DNA of 64,000 nucleotides from Prevotella amnii DSM 23384 = JCM 14753 (GTDB lineage Bacteria > Bacteroidota > Bacteroidia > Bacteroidales > Bacteroidaceae): positions 62,001 through 126,000 of the forward strand of contig NZ_KB905268.1 in assembly GCF_000378745.1 (NCBI RefSeq), read 5' to 3'. Position 1 is the first letter of the stretch, and every line of letters starts with the position of its first letter. The translations under genes and the position numbers were made by a program. The notes beneath the pieces are model-generated. The model was not told where the DNA came from. It was given only the letters and a program-made list of their open reading frames with translations, and searched no databases. Shown in pieces: positions 52,479 to 61,872 of this stretch.

Positions 52479-54191
52479 TTAATACCCTAACTCTTGAAGA
52501 ACTTTATCTGCATTAGGTACATCTGAAGGTGCTTGAGAATTGTCATAAAATTTGCCTGGATAGAAAGGATTTGCAAGTTTGGCATTACAGCGGAATCCAT
52601 TCTGAATCATATACTTTAAAGAAATCTCAGAGCGATTTGTAAAAAATCCATCCATATATACAGGGTGTGAGCTAGGCTTTTTAAACTCTGTATATTGTGT
52701 AGGTTGAACAACTACATTTAGCAAATCATCAAATTCTGTTGGATTTTGACCCCAGAAATTAACAAAATATCCCATGTATTTCTTCATTTGAGCATCTGAG
52801 TCAAACGAATATGGATGATTTAACATACCAGCTCTACGTATTAAATAAGCTTGCCAAGGGTTATTAAGCTCTGGATAATTATTAGGAGCACCTGCTATAG
52901 ATGGACCTATTATATGAGCACCATGATCCTGAGCATATTTGATAAAACTAGCATAACCGGTTGGTGTTGTTACGGCTAAATCTGTTGCATAAGGAGGGTT
53001 ACTCGTCCAAAGCAAGAAACACATAGGAATTTGTCCCTTAAACACATTATATGCACGATTTAGAGCATCAAAAGAGAATGTTTGAAGGATAACCTTTCCA
53101 TTTGTCTTACCTACATTTATTTTGCCATTTACATAAAAAGGTTCGTTTGCATCTGCAGGTTTTGTTATAATATTCCAACCCCAATCATCTAAAATGTTGT
53201 ACACACGTATTTCAATATCCTTAGGGTTAAGCCAAGATTCTTTGAATTCAGGGTATATACCAGGACGATTACCATTATCCGCTTCATCTTTCACATAAGC
53301 AGTTGAACCGTTTTTATCACCAAAACTATACTCTACAAAGTCCATGTATTTAGAAGCTTTAGAACCTTTAACGCTATTGTCGCCATTTTTAACAGCTGGA
53401 CGAGATGCTTCATATATTTGTTTTAAGGTCATATTCTTATACTCGTCTTTTATCTTATAAGTTAAGATACGACGACCATTAACATCACGGTTTAGCTTAT
53501 TACCCATAGCATAGTTAATTTGGTCTTGTAAAGCAGATACATATAGACCATCAGCATATTGGATAGAAGGAACTCCTTTCTCATATATAACTTTACCATT
53601 ATGCTTTGCCGCAAAAGATAAACGTTCTTGCTCTGGAGTGGCATCATTAAACCACTTTCCTGCATCGAGCATAAGAAGTTCTGCATAATAGTATGACATT
53701 GTATAATTTGAACGAAAATCTTTTAAATCCCTTTCGTATTGTTCCTTAATATCATCTTCTGTAAAATGTTGAGAACCATCTTCGTTGCGGAAACTACGAT
53801 AAAAATCTTTACGAATAGTTGGTACTTCGTCAGAAAAAACATCTTCGATATTAGTTGTACGCTTTAAATTTTCATCATGATTAGCAAGTACAACGCCATC
53901 CTTCGTTGCTTGAAGATCACTTTCTAAATAATCAGCCCCCATATTACGAGCCCAACGCCATGCAGCTTCAGTCTCTTCTGGAGTCCAATAAGTAGATCCT
54001 CGATGAGCAACACAAGCATACAAAGGAACATAATCTCTAACTTTAGCCATTTCAGGTGTTAATGGACTTACATCAACACGTTTAGCATCTTTTTCTTGAT
54101 TTGTAAATTGTTGTTCTTCTGAACATGAAGTAAATGCAATTAGAGCTGTAAGCCCTAACAGAAAACTTGTTTTTAGTGCTTTTGTAGTCAT
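52479..54191 (-). CDS. glpQ: Glycerophosphodiester phosphodiesterase lipoprotein (GlpQ-like)
   Basis: 570 residues; lipoprotein signal with lipobox FTSC (Cys ~23). GDPD catalytic core: VAHRGSTYWTPEETEAAWRW (His-Arg), ESDLQATKDGVVLANHDENL (Glu, Asp, His). Hydrolyses glycerophosphodiesters (deacylated phospholipids) to glycerol-3-phosphate and an alcohol. It is longer than classic GlpQ (~350), with a large insertion between the HR/ESD motifs and the later barrel strands. Directly follows glpT (15-base gap), giving a hydrolase-plus-importer pair. Confidence 0.92.
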   Translation of the reverse strand: MTTKALKTSFLLGLTALIAFTSCSEEQQFTNQEKDAKRVDVSPLTPEMAKVRDYVPLYACVAHRGSTYWTPEETEAAWRWARNMGADYLESDLQATKDGVVLANHDENLKRTTNIEDVFSDEVPTIRKDFYRSFRNEDGSQHFTEDDIKEQYERDLKDFRSNYTMSYYYAELLMLDAGKWFNDATPEQERLSFAAKHNGKVIYEKGVPSIQYADGLYVSALQDQINYAMGNKLNRDVNGRRILTYKIKDEYKNMTLKQIYEASRPAVKNGDNSVKGSKASKYMDFVEYSFGDKNGSTAYVKDEADNGNRPGIYPEFKESWLNPKDIEIRVYNILDDWGWNIITKPADANEPFYVNGKINVGKTNGKVILQTFSFDALNRAYNVFKGQIPMCFLLWTSNPPYATDLAVTTPTGYASFIKYAQDHGAHIIGPSIAGAPNNYPELNNPWQAYLIRRAGMLNHPYSFDSDAQMKKYMGYFVNFWGQNPTEFDDLLNVVVQPTQYTEFKKPSSHPVYMDGFFTNRSEISLKYMIQNGFRCNAKLANPFYPGKFYDNSQAPSDVPNADKVLQELGY

Positions 54192-54206
54192 AAAAATAAA
54201 GATTTA

Positions 54207-55595
54207 TTATTTGTTTAATTTTTTAGCAAGATACTGTTCTTCATGGTATGTTAAAGCCATAAAGACAATGGAAAGGACACAAGCTATGAGAAGAAGGATA
54301 AAGGTTATATCCCAACCCCAGTCTTTAGCAACATAGCCTATAACGATATTAGCAAGTAATGCCGTACCAAGCACATAGCCCATAAAGCCTGTTAAGCCTG
54401 CTGCAGTACCTGATACGTTCTTAGGAGCTAAGTCGAGCGCCTGAACACCTATTAACATCACAGGACCATAGATAAAGAAACCTATAGCTATTAAGCAGCC
54501 TATTACTACATTAAGATTGTCGAGGAATTGCCAATAAATAACAATAGCAACAGCCACTAACACCATAAATAATATAGTAGGTAGAGCACGACGCCCTTTA
54601 AACACTTTATCCGATAGCCAGCCACAGATTATTGTTCCGGGAATAGCTGCCATTTCGTAAGCAAAATAAGCCCAACCTGCACTTTTTATGTTAATACCCT
54701 TTTCGGTAAGAATGGCAGGAGCCCAGTCTAAACAGCCATAACGCACCATATAAACAAAAGCATTAGCAAAGGCAATATACCATAAAAACTTATTAGTAAG
54801 CACAGTGCGGAAAATCTCTTTAGTAGAAAGCACTTCCTCCGACTTTTCACTATACCCCTTTGAAGCCTCTCCAGACCACTTCTCGATAGAAGGTAAAGCG
54901 CACGACTGAGGTGTATCGCGTATCAAACAGTAAGCTATGATAGCTATAATTCCAGCTACTGCTGCAGGGAAAGCGTAAGTACCTATAAGGAAATAACGGT
55001 CTTTGTCGGCTCCATAAAATAATGAGCCAAACCATACAGCACCATATACTGCCATAGGACCTACCAAAGCACCACCTACGTTATGGGCACAATTCCAAAA
55101 AGACATCCATGTTCCACGCTCCTTAATAGAAAACCAGTGGGTCATAACCCTACCACACGGAGGCCAGCCCATACCGTTAAACCAACCAACGAGGAAATTA
55201 AGTGCTGCCATTAAGATTATAGCCAGCGACTTATGTTCAGCACCCAAGCACTGTACAGGTACTATCATAAACAGCATGGCTACAGCTGCAAGTATTAATC
55301 CTAAAGGCAAGAATGTGCGAGCATTGCTCCTATCGGAAATACTTGCCATGATAAATTTTGAAAAACCATAAGCTATAGCATTCATTGACAAAACAATACC
55401 AAGCTCATCTTTTCCAAAACCTAACCCATCTAACATAGGAATGGCCATAGAGAAGTTCTTACGAACTATATAAAAGCCTGCATATCCTATGAATATACCA
55501 ATGAATACTTGCCACCGCAATGAGCGATAACGTGAGTCGGCTTCAACTCCTGTTTGAGCCTCCTTATACTTAGGAGGATTTAAGAATTTCCACAT
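54207..55595 (-). CDS. glpT: Glycerol-3-phosphate transporter, MFS (GlpT-like)
   Basis: 462 residues, twelve hydrophobic helices, organophosphate:phosphate antiporter family. Markers: RWQVFIGIFIGYAGFYIVRKNFS, KFIMASISDRSNARTF, NFLVGWFNGMGWPPCGRVMTHWF, and SWAYFAYEMA-like GWAYFAYEMAAIPG. Imports glycerol-3-phosphate in exchange for phosphate. First gene of the unit glpT-glpQ-porin-porin-propeller, with a consensus promoter and a ~145-base leader. GlpQ versus UhpT substrate preference is set by the neighbour. Confidence 0.92.
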   Translation of the reverse strand: MWKFLNPPKYKEAQTGVEADSRYRSLRWQVFIGIFIGYAGFYIVRKNFSMAIPMLDGLGFGKDELGIVLSMNAIAYGFSKFIMASISDRSNARTFLPLGLILAAVAMLFMIVPVQCLGAEHKSLAIILMAALNFLVGWFNGMGWPPCGRVMTHWFSIKERGTWMSFWNCAHNVGGALVGPMAVYGAVWFGSLFYGADKDRYFLIGTYAFPAAVAGIIAIIAYCLIRDTPQSCALPSIEKWSGEASKGYSEKSEEVLSTKEIFRTVLTNKFLWYIAFANAFVYMVRYGCLDWAPAILTEKGINIKSAGWAYFAYEMAAIPGTIICGWLSDKVFKGRRALPTILFMVLVAVAIVIYWQFLDNLNVVIGCLIAIGFFIYGPVMLIGVQALDLAPKNVSGTAAGLTGFMGYVLGTALLANIVIGYVAKDWGWDITFILLLIACVLSIVFMALTYHEEQYLAKKLNK

Positions 55596-55748
55596 AACTT
55601 TTTAAATTGTTTATTTTGTTGTTATTTTAAAATGTTAGTTTATAGATTTTATCTAAATTTAGGTCTCTAAAAAGATTTTATCCACCTCTTATATTAAAAA
55701 GTGGGCGTCCTTTTAAGCGTCTCTGATACATCTTATAGAACTTAGAGG

Positions 55749-55778
55749 CAAAGATAAACAATTATTTTATATAACAAA
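55749..55778 (-). promoter_or_regulatory. Promoter of the glpT-glpQ locus
   Basis: Minus strand TTTG (55775-55778), N18, TATCTTTG (55749-55756). It predicts a leader of about 145 bases before glpT. Confidence 0.7.
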
Positions 55779-55914
55779 AGAAAAAAGCCATATTTTACAT
55801 TAAAAATTTTACTTTGCGAAGAAGTGGCGTTTCCTATAAGGTTAGAAACGGACTTTTTTGGCTTCGATACGAAAAGATGCTTAACCTTCACTATAGCTAC
55901 AAAAACGGCAGAGA

Positions 55915-55945
55915 CAGGTATATTTACATGGGAAAAATATACCTG
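55915..55945. repeat. Perfect 11-bp inverted repeat in the glpT upstream region
   Basis: CAGGTATATTT and AAATATACCTG are separated by 9 bases, about 165 bases upstream of the glpT promoter. No U-run follows on either strand, so it is not a standard terminator; it could be an operator or RNA hairpin. Confidence 0.55.
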
Positions 55946-56087
55946 CCTTACATTATATATATAAGTAAAAGAAAAGAAATATTATTACTTAGAATTGCTA
56001 TTGCTACATGGTAATAAGATACCAAAGCACATCTATATATAAATAAGAGGTAAACATTTTGCAAGGAGAAAGAATCGAACAAAAAGG

Positions 56088-56148
56088 AAAAATAAATTAT
56101 TTTTGATATAAAAATAGATTAAAAATGCAGTAAAATTAATTTATTTTT
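56088..56148. repeat. Repeat array C: three 17-bp AT-rich near-palindromes, 22-bp period
   Basis: Units start at 56088, 56110 and 56132: AAAAATAAATTATTTTT, AAAAATAGATTAAAAAT, AAAATTAATTTATTTTT, with 5-base spacers GATAT and GCAGT. Same period and consensus as arrays A and B. Confidence 0.75.
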
Positions 56149-56275
56149 ATTTCCCGCCTATAATGTTTTTCTTTATAAAAGTAGGCTTTCTGTGGCTTTT
56201 AGGGTGAGCTATGCTCGTATGATTATAAGGCTATAGTATGGCTTTTATAAGGCAACAAGTATACTATATAAAGCA

Positions 56276-56302
56276 GCGTAGCCTCTAAAAAAGAGGCTAC
56301 GC
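56276..56302 (-). terminator. Strong hairpin downstream of ribBA
   Basis: Perfect 11-bp stem GCGTAGCCTCT / AGAGGCTACGC with a 5-A loop, 35 bases after the ribBA stop. The flanking U content is low (TGCTTTATA on the minus strand), so termination is likely but not certain. Confidence 0.6.
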
Positions 56303-56336
56303 TTATTATAACAATTAAAAAGCTTTATAACATTGT

Positions 56337-57545
56337 TTACAAATGAAGATTATGCCCCATACGTGTTTGCTTCGTTTTTAGGTAACGATAGTCGTACTTG
56401 TTAGGGGTAATCTCAATAGGAACGTTTTCGGTTATTTCCAGTCCGTATGCTTCTAAGCCCACTCTTTTGGTGGGATTGTTAGTTATTAACCTCATTTTGT
56501 GTACGCCAAGGTGTCGGAGCATCTCTGCGCCGCTACCATATTCTCTCTCATCTGGTCGGAATCCGAGGTGTATATTAGCATCAACGGTGTCTAAGCCTTG
56601 TTCTTGCAGTTTGTAGGCAGCTATCTTATTCATAAGTCCGATTCCACGTCCTTCTTGCTGCATATATATCAGTACTCCCTTGCCTTCTTCCTCTATCATC
56701 TTCATAGCCTTGTGCAACTGTTCGCCGCAATCGCACCGACAGCTTCCAAGTATATCTCCCGTAGCGCATGAAGAGTGTACTCGCACCAATATGCTTTCAT
56801 CTTCTTTCCACTCTCCTTTTACTAAAGCCATGTGTTCTATGCCATTGTTTTTTTGTTGGAAAGGAATGAGCTGAAAGTTTCCATACATGGTGGGTAGTTC
56901 TACCTTTTCGCCCACTTTGATACCAGCTTCTCTGTCTAAGCGATAGGCAATAAGGTCTTTAATGCTAATAATCTTCATTCCCCACTCTTTGGCTTTCACC
57001 TGCAAATCGGGCATTCGTGCCATAGTGCCGTCTTCGTTCATTATCTCCATTAACACTCCTGCAGGGTAACAGCCGGCTAAGCGGCATAGGTCTACAGCTG
57101 CTTCTGTATGCCCTGAGCGCTGCAACACACCATTCTCTTGTGCGTAAAGAGGGTTTATATGCCCCGGACGTCCAAAGGTTTCGGGCTTTGAAGTGGGGTC
57201 GGCAAGGGCTTTTATGGTTTCGGCTCTATCGTGAGCAGATACTCCCGTAGAGCAGCCTTCAAGTTTGTCTACAGTAACCGTGAAAGGAGTTTCCAGCATA
57301 GAGGTGTTGTTAGGTACCTGATGTGGCAGCTCCAGTTCTGTAGCTCTTACTTTAGTGATAGGCACGCATAGCACTCCACGCGCATTTTTAAGCATGAAAT
57401 TCACCTTTTCAGGAGTTATAAACTCCGCTGGCATTATTAAGTCGCCTTCGTTTTCACGATCTTCATCGTCTACAACGATAATGAATTTGCCTTTTTTAAA
57501 GTCTTGTAGTGCATCTTCAATGCTATCTAATTTAAAGTTTTCCAT
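56337..57545 (-). CDS. ribBA: Bifunctional 3,4-dihydroxy-2-butanone-4-phosphate synthase / GTP cyclohydrolase II
   Basis: 402 residues. N-terminal RibB domain ([35 protein letters not shown]) makes the butanone phosphate; C-terminal RibA domain (from ~205; [20 protein letters not shown] zinc Cys, [26 protein letters not shown]) opens GTP; both feed riboflavin synthesis. All zinc ligands are present. It starts 28 bases after the LptF/G-family gene and ends before a hairpin at 56276-56302. No FMN riboswitch is visible upstream, as expected for an internal operon gene. Confidence 0.96.
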   Translation of the reverse strand: MENFKLDSIEDALQDFKKGKFIIVVDDEDRENEGDLIMPAEFITPEKVNFMLKNARGVLCVPITKVRATELELPHQVPNNTSMLETPFTVTVDKLEGCSTGVSAHDRAETIKALADPTSKPETFGRPGHINPLYAQENGVLQRSGHTEAAVDLCRLAGCYPAGVLMEIMNEDGTMARMPDLQVKAKEWGMKIISIKDLIAYRLDREAGIKVGEKVELPTMYGNFQLIPFQQKNNGIEHMALVKGEWKEDESILVRVHSSCATGDILGSCRCDCGEQLHKAMKMIEEEGKGVLIYMQQEGRGIGLMNKIAAYKLQEQGLDTVDANIHLGFRPDEREYGSGAEMLRHLGVHKMRLITNNPTKRVGLEAYGLEITENVPIEITPNKYDYRYLKTKQTRMGHNLHL

Positions 57546-57573
57546 ATAGTTACTATTTATAATTCATTTTTCT

Positions 57574-59475
57574 TTAACTTCTGCTTTTCTGTATTCTTTC
57601 TATGATATTATTATTAACTTTTGTTATTTCTTTTAGGTTTCTGTATAAGCGAAATCTGAAACGCCACATTCTTAAGTAAAAGAATATGCCCAGAGGTATT
57701 ATGAGTGCTGAAACAATGTTCAGCCATTTTTTCTCAAATGGGCGTGTGTGTGCCTTAGTAGCAATGATAGGATACTTGTTTAGTTCGCTTAGTATAAAGC
57801 GATCTTTAGTATTACTCAAATCGTCTATAATATCTTCCAAAAGTGCGTTTAGCTGTTCTATCTTATGGTCGGCATGATATTTAAAGAACACTTTTATAGG
57901 GTTAGGAGGCGATGTGAGCCGCTTATCCTTGTGGTATCTTGCAATATCTTCATTAATCTGCTTAAGTATCAGAGCATCTTTATGATAATCAGGATCAGAG
58001 ATAAGCACTTCTTTTCTTAATATGTTTCGCTTCATTCTAATGCCCAAGATGCGTTTTAAGGTGTTCTTATATAAGTCGGCATTAAAGAACATAGAATCGT
58101 TATTAGCCTTATATGTAAAAAACAAAGCCATAGGTATCAGTACTGCCGGCGAGAGTCCTTTACCAAACCATATAGCCCAAGCACCTTGCTGAGACATCTT
58201 ATACCCTGTATTATCTAAGATATAGAATATTATAAAAACTATAACACTTACTATAATAGGCAGCCCGAGCCCTCCTTTACGTATAATAGCCCCAAGCGGA
58301 GCACCTATGAAAAAGAAGATAAGACAGGTCAGGGCAAGTGTAAACTTGTTAATCTCCTCTATAGTATGCTGCCTTATTATCTTATCAGCATCACTGGTTA
58401 TCATGCTTTTAAACTCCAGTTCTCCCACTTCTTGCTGAACGTTAGCCAGAGCCATATCCACTACTGTTCGCCGTTTATCGGTGGGCAGATGAGCAAAAAG
58501 GGAATCGATATTAAAATGTTTAGAACTTTCTATCCTTCTAACCTTTTCCTGTTGCGCCGTTTTTAGTATAGGGTGTGGATAATATGCCTTCTGCATATCT
58601 TTATAATATGCTTTTCCTACGCTGTCATATACTTGTATTAGAGAGTCTTTATCGTGTTGTATCTTGGCTAAACTCTTTGTACGTGCATCGTTAGAGAGGC
58701 CAGCAACCTCAGTAAGACTAAAGTCGCCATTGAAGTCTATAACTATCTTTTTATGCGCAAAAGTTTCTCTACGATATGGCACGCTTGAGCTGTTTCCTAT
58801 CTCTTGGTCGCGCATATTTTCAAACCACTCTCCATTCCATAGGTTAAGAACGAGGTGTTTTTTCTCTGCTGTAGACTGAAGCATACCCGAATCGGCAAGT
58901 ATTATAGCCTGATCTTCGTAGCTATCGGTCATACGATACACCATTATATTATATAAATGGCCTGTTTTAAGATTTTTTTTCTCAACATAGAGGTTAGTTT
59001 GTGGAATGCCACTATAAAACACTCCTTCCGGTATTTCCAGCTCTGGGCTCTTTTGCTTCATAGATATAATAAGCTGATAGAGATGCTTCTGCGCTACAGG
59101 AGCAATATTATTCTGGAAATAAAACGATAATAGTGTTATAAGAATGGTTATGCCTATTAACCCTCTAAAAGACTGAAACAAAGATATTCCTGCCGCCTTT
59201 ATGGCTGTTAGCTCCGAACTTTCGCCGAGGTTACCATAAGTCATCAGCGACGATAGCAACACAGCAAGCGGAAGAGCCTGTGGCACCATCATTAAAGCCA
59301 TGTAACCAAAAAACTGTGCAAGCACATCTATGGTAAGCCCTTTACCTATAAGGTCGTCTACAAAACGCCATAAAAACTGCATCATCAGTACAAAAAGGCT
59401 GATGAAGAAAGTGCCTACAAAGAGTAAACCAAACTGCTTGGCAATGAATATATCTAATTTTTTGAAGCGTAACAT
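57574..59475 (-). CDS. LptF/LptG family lipopolysaccharide export permease
   Basis: 633 residues, longer than Proteobacterial LptF/G (~360). N-terminal helices (FIAKQFGLLFVGTFFISLFVLMMQFLWRFVDD, VPQALPLAVLLSSLMTYGNL), a large periplasmic beta-jellyroll region with helical insertion, C-terminal helices (FTLALTCLIFFFIGAPLGAIIRKGGLG), then an extra ~170-residue cytoplasmic and membrane extension (ISDPDYHKDALILKQINEDIARYHKD; WLNIVSALIIPLGIFFYLRMW). Part of the LptB2FG complex that extracts LPS from the inner membrane. The extension appears typical of Bacteroidetes members. ribBA follows after 28 bases. Confidence 0.9.
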   Translation of the reverse strand: MLRFKKLDIFIAKQFGLLFVGTFFISLFVLMMQFLWRFVDDLIGKGLTIDVLAQFFGYMALMMVPQALPLAVLLSSLMTYGNLGESSELTAIKAAGISLFQSFRGLIGITILITLLSFYFQNNIAPVAQKHLYQLIISMKQKSPELEIPEGVFYSGIPQTNLYVEKKNLKTGHLYNIMVYRMTDSYEDQAIILADSGMLQSTAEKKHLVLNLWNGEWFENMRDQEIGNSSSVPYRRETFAHKKIVIDFNGDFSLTEVAGLSNDARTKSLAKIQHDKDSLIQVYDSVGKAYYKDMQKAYYPHPILKTAQQEKVRRIESSKHFNIDSLFAHLPTDKRRTVVDMALANVQQEVGELEFKSMITSDADKIIRQHTIEEINKFTLALTCLIFFFIGAPLGAIIRKGGLGLPIIVSVIVFIIFYILDNTGYKMSQQGAWAIWFGKGLSPAVLIPMALFFTYKANNDSMFFNADLYKNTLKRILGIRMKRNILRKEVLISDPDYHKDALILKQINEDIARYHKDKRLTSPPNPIKVFFKYHADHKIEQLNALLEDIIDDLSNTKDRFILSELNKYPIIATKAHTRPFEKKWLNIVSALIIPLGIFFYLRMWRFRFRLYRNLKEITKVNNNIIERIQKSRS

Positions 59476-59480
59476 TTATT

Positions 59481-59496
59481 AATGCACCGATGCATT
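59481..59496. promoter_or_regulatory. Palindrome in the LptF/G gene leader
   Basis: AATGCAccgaTGCATT, a perfect 6-bp inverted repeat with a 4-base centre, lies between the predicted transcription start and the start codon at 59475. Possible operator or small hairpin. Confidence 0.4.
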
Positions 59497-59514
59497 GATA
59501 TTTTATATTAGGTG

Positions 59515-59522
59515 CAAAAGTA
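59515..59522 (-). promoter_or_regulatory. Promoter -7 element for the LptF/G-ribBA unit
   Basis: Minus-strand TACTTTTG, 39 bases upstream of the start, matches TAnnTTTG. Confidence 0.6.
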
Positions 59523-59654
59523 CATAAAAAAAGGGAGAACTTTGCTTTTTTACTTTTTATTCTTACCAATACCTTTCAAAAGGATATACTTTTTTTTTGA
59601 TAGTGAAAAGACTTATTCCTTATTAACATTCTGATGTATTATCAAAAAAAGTTA

Positions 59655-59662
59655 TACCTTTG
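59655..59662 (+). promoter_or_regulatory. Promoter -7 element for the GH84 gene
   Basis: TACCTTTG, about 96 bases upstream of the ATG at 59759, matches TAnnTTTG. Confidence 0.6.
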
Positions 59663-59758
59663 TAGGGGAATATACATTTTATATATATAAAGATGTATAA
59701 CACTAATATAACTTTTTCTATTATAGCAAATAATATAAACCTAAATATAAAAGCTAAA

Positions 59759-61723
59759 ATGTGTGTTAAAAAAACTGTAGCATGTATGTTTTTCTTTGCT
59801 ACTTCGTTGTTAGTAGCAGCGCAAAGCGTGTATACTATTTATCCTGTACCTCACAGCCAACAGCTCTTAGGAACAAGGGCTTCTTTTACAAAGGTGGTAA
59901 ATGTAGTAGCAGATGCTTCTATAGATAATGTTACTGTGGGGCGTATTAAAGAGCTATTAGCATCTAAAGGGCTAAACGTACGGTTTGGTAAGGAAGCTAA
60001 GAATAGTCTTTCAAACGTCTTTCTTGGTGTGGCTCACAGCAATGATGTAGCTAACAAGATAGCAAAAAAATGGCATATAACGCCAGATGTGATTGATAAA
60101 AAAGGCAAGTTTGACAAACACTTGCTTTATCTTACCTCTCAAAAAGGTAGGGCTAACGTTCTTATACTTGGTGAGAACACCGATGCTACGTTTTATGGTA
60201 TAGCATCTCTTGAGCAGATATTAGATAATGGTACGCAAAACTTAGCTTGTGTAAAGATAGAAGATTATGCTGACATACAATATCGTGGCGTTATAGAAGG
60301 CTATTATGGTGTGCCTTATACTGCCGAAACTACAAAAGACCTTTTCCGCTTTATGGCACGTTATAAGATGAACAGTTATATGTATGGTGCAAAGAGCGAT
60401 CCTTATCATTCGCAAAAGTGGGAAGAGCCTTACCCCGACTCTATTACTTCTGAACAAAAAGCTATAGGCTATCTGTCTGCCCCTATGCTGCGTGATATTA
60501 CCAAGACAGCCCATAATAATAAGGTGAACTTTATTTGGGCTATTCACCCTGGTAGTGCTTTCACCCAGAACAAGGGCAACAATGTTATAGGCAGGATAAT
60601 GAATAAGTTTGAGAAGATGTATCAGCTTGGCGTGCGCCAGTTTGGCATTTTTGTAGATGATATTGGTGTACCTTTAGATAGTATTAGTCTTTCACTGAAC
60701 GCAAAAAGGCTCACAGAAGCTCAGCAGGCTGTGGAGGCTATGTGGAACAAAGCATATAAATCGGCTGCCGACACGGTAAAACCTATCAACTTTGTGCCGC
60801 AGCTGTACGCTTATTCATGGTTTAACGACACCGTGCGACATAACTTTTTCAAGGCTTTAAGCCACACCCCGAAACAGGTTGTGGTATATATTACTGGGGC
60901 TAAGATATGGAGTGTGCCTAATTCGCACGACTTATCTGTGGTATCAAAGAGCTTTGGGCGTTCTTTAGCATGGTGGTGGAACTATCCATGTAATGATAAC
61001 GACATGAGCAAACTTTTCATTAGCGATACTTATACTAACTTTGCCGACGAACGTTGGATAGACAACAACGCAAGGTTAGAAGCTACTTTAAATGGTGCAA
61101 GCGCATTAATATCTAATCCCATGCAGCAAGGAACAGCCTCTAAGATAGCCCTTTTCGGCTTAGGCGACTATGCTTGGAACCATAAAGGGTTTAATAATGA
61201 GAAGAGCTACAGAGCAGCCTTGTGCGCCGTAGTAGGCAAACAGCGTGCTAAGGCTTTTTGTCATGTGTCAAAATATCTGCGTTATTATGACGATAACCCA
61301 CTAAAAGACCTTATTGCCGCATATAAGAAAGATGGGAAAACTACAGCTTTAAAAGCCGAAATGGAGCTTTTAATAAACGAATGTAACACCTTTGAGGTGA
61401 TGAAGCGTTCTGCTAACGAGCCTGATAGCTTGCTTTATGCCGACATTAAGCCTTGGATAGAAAAGGTGAGCGATATGGCTTTTCTTATACATGAGATGCT
61501 TACAGCTATAGACGCAAAGAGAGAAGGTAAGCCTTTTGCGGCTTTCTATCAAAACAAGCTCTTATCGCTTGCTGCCGATTTAGACGATAACGGCAAATAT
61601 AAGTTTAGTATTCTTAATGGTATGGGTGATGATATAAAGCTAAGTTACATATCAGCAGAGCCTTCACAAAAGGTTATGCGCCCATTTATAACCTTATTAG
61701 CAAAACAATTGCAAGGAGAATAA
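59759..61723 (+). CDS. GH84 beta-N-acetylglucosaminidase (O-GlcNAcase-like)
   Basis: 654 residues from the ATG at 59759. Signal peptide (VKKTVACMFFFATSLLVAAQ). An N-terminal GH84-associated domain (IYPVPHSQQLLG ... ATFYGIASLEQIL) is followed by the catalytic barrel beginning RGVIEGYYGVPYTAE, with the paired catalytic Asp in FVDDIG (residues 300-301); NYPCNDND and a C-terminal helical part follow. Same layout as BtGH84 of Bacteroides thetaiotaomicron. Acts in periplasm or outside on GlcNAc-containing glycans such as mucin, by substrate-assisted catalysis. An upstream in-frame ATG at 59693 would bury the signal peptide. Terminator at 61751-61790. Confidence 0.93.
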   Translation: MCVKKTVACMFFFATSLLVAAQSVYTIYPVPHSQQLLGTRASFTKVVNVVADASIDNVTVGRIKELLASKGLNVRFGKEAKNSLSNVFLGVAHSNDVANKIAKKWHITPDVIDKKGKFDKHLLYLTSQKGRANVLILGENTDATFYGIASLEQILDNGTQNLACVKIEDYADIQYRGVIEGYYGVPYTAETTKDLFRFMARYKMNSYMYGAKSDPYHSQKWEEPYPDSITSEQKAIGYLSAPMLRDITKTAHNNKVNFIWAIHPGSAFTQNKGNNVIGRIMNKFEKMYQLGVRQFGIFVDDIGVPLDSISLSLNAKRLTEAQQAVEAMWNKAYKSAADTVKPINFVPQLYAYSWFNDTVRHNFFKALSHTPKQVVVYITGAKIWSVPNSHDLSVVSKSFGRSLAWWWNYPCNDNDMSKLFISDTYTNFADERWIDNNARLEATLNGASALISNPMQQGTASKIALFGLGDYAWNHKGFNNEKSYRAALCAVVGKQRAKAFCHVSKYLRYYDDNPLKDLIAAYKKDGKTTALKAEMELLINECNTFEVMKRSANEPDSLLYADIKPWIEKVSDMAFLIHEMLTAIDAKREGKPFAAFYQNKLLSLAADLDDNGKYKFSILNGMGDDIKLSYISAEPSQKVMRPFITLLAKQLQGE

Positions 61724-61750
61724 TTCTTTATGCTTTATGCTTTTATTTAT

Positions 61751-61790
61751 AAGCCACGAAGTAAATCAGGTTTACCTCGTGGCTTCTTCT
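61751..61790 (+). terminator. Terminator of the GH84 gene
   Basis: AAGCCACGAnGTAAA / TTTACnTCGTGGCTT stem with a short loop, then CTTCTTACG. Lies 27 bases past the stop and separates the gene from the convergent lipoprotein. Confidence 0.75.
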
Positions 61791-61872
61791 TACGCTCTTC
61801 TTACGTTAGTATGCTAAGGAAAGAGAGTTTTCTTGTTTTCTTTAATATGTTATACCTTAAAGAAAGGGTTAC

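Larger units (their letters stand above)
55596..56336. other. Long intergenic region: glpT leader, inverted repeat, repeat array C, hairpin
   Basis: 741 bases without a credible gene. It contains the glpT leader and promoter, an 11-bp perfect inverted repeat CAGGTATATTT / AAATATACCTG (55915-55945), repeat array C (56088-56148) and a strong hairpin at 56276-56302. A 66-codon frame at 55814-56014 (TTG start, Tyr/Lys-rich) is not convincing. Confidence 0.65.

Noticed and set aside
55814-56014. 66-codon frame upstream of array C
   Set aside because: TTG start, low-complexity Tyr/Lys/Ile composition and an inverted repeat inside it; no evidence of expression.
56337-57573. FMN riboswitch for ribBA
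   Set aside because: Only 28 bases separate ribBA from the upstream LptF/G-family gene, too short for the conserved FMN aptamer.
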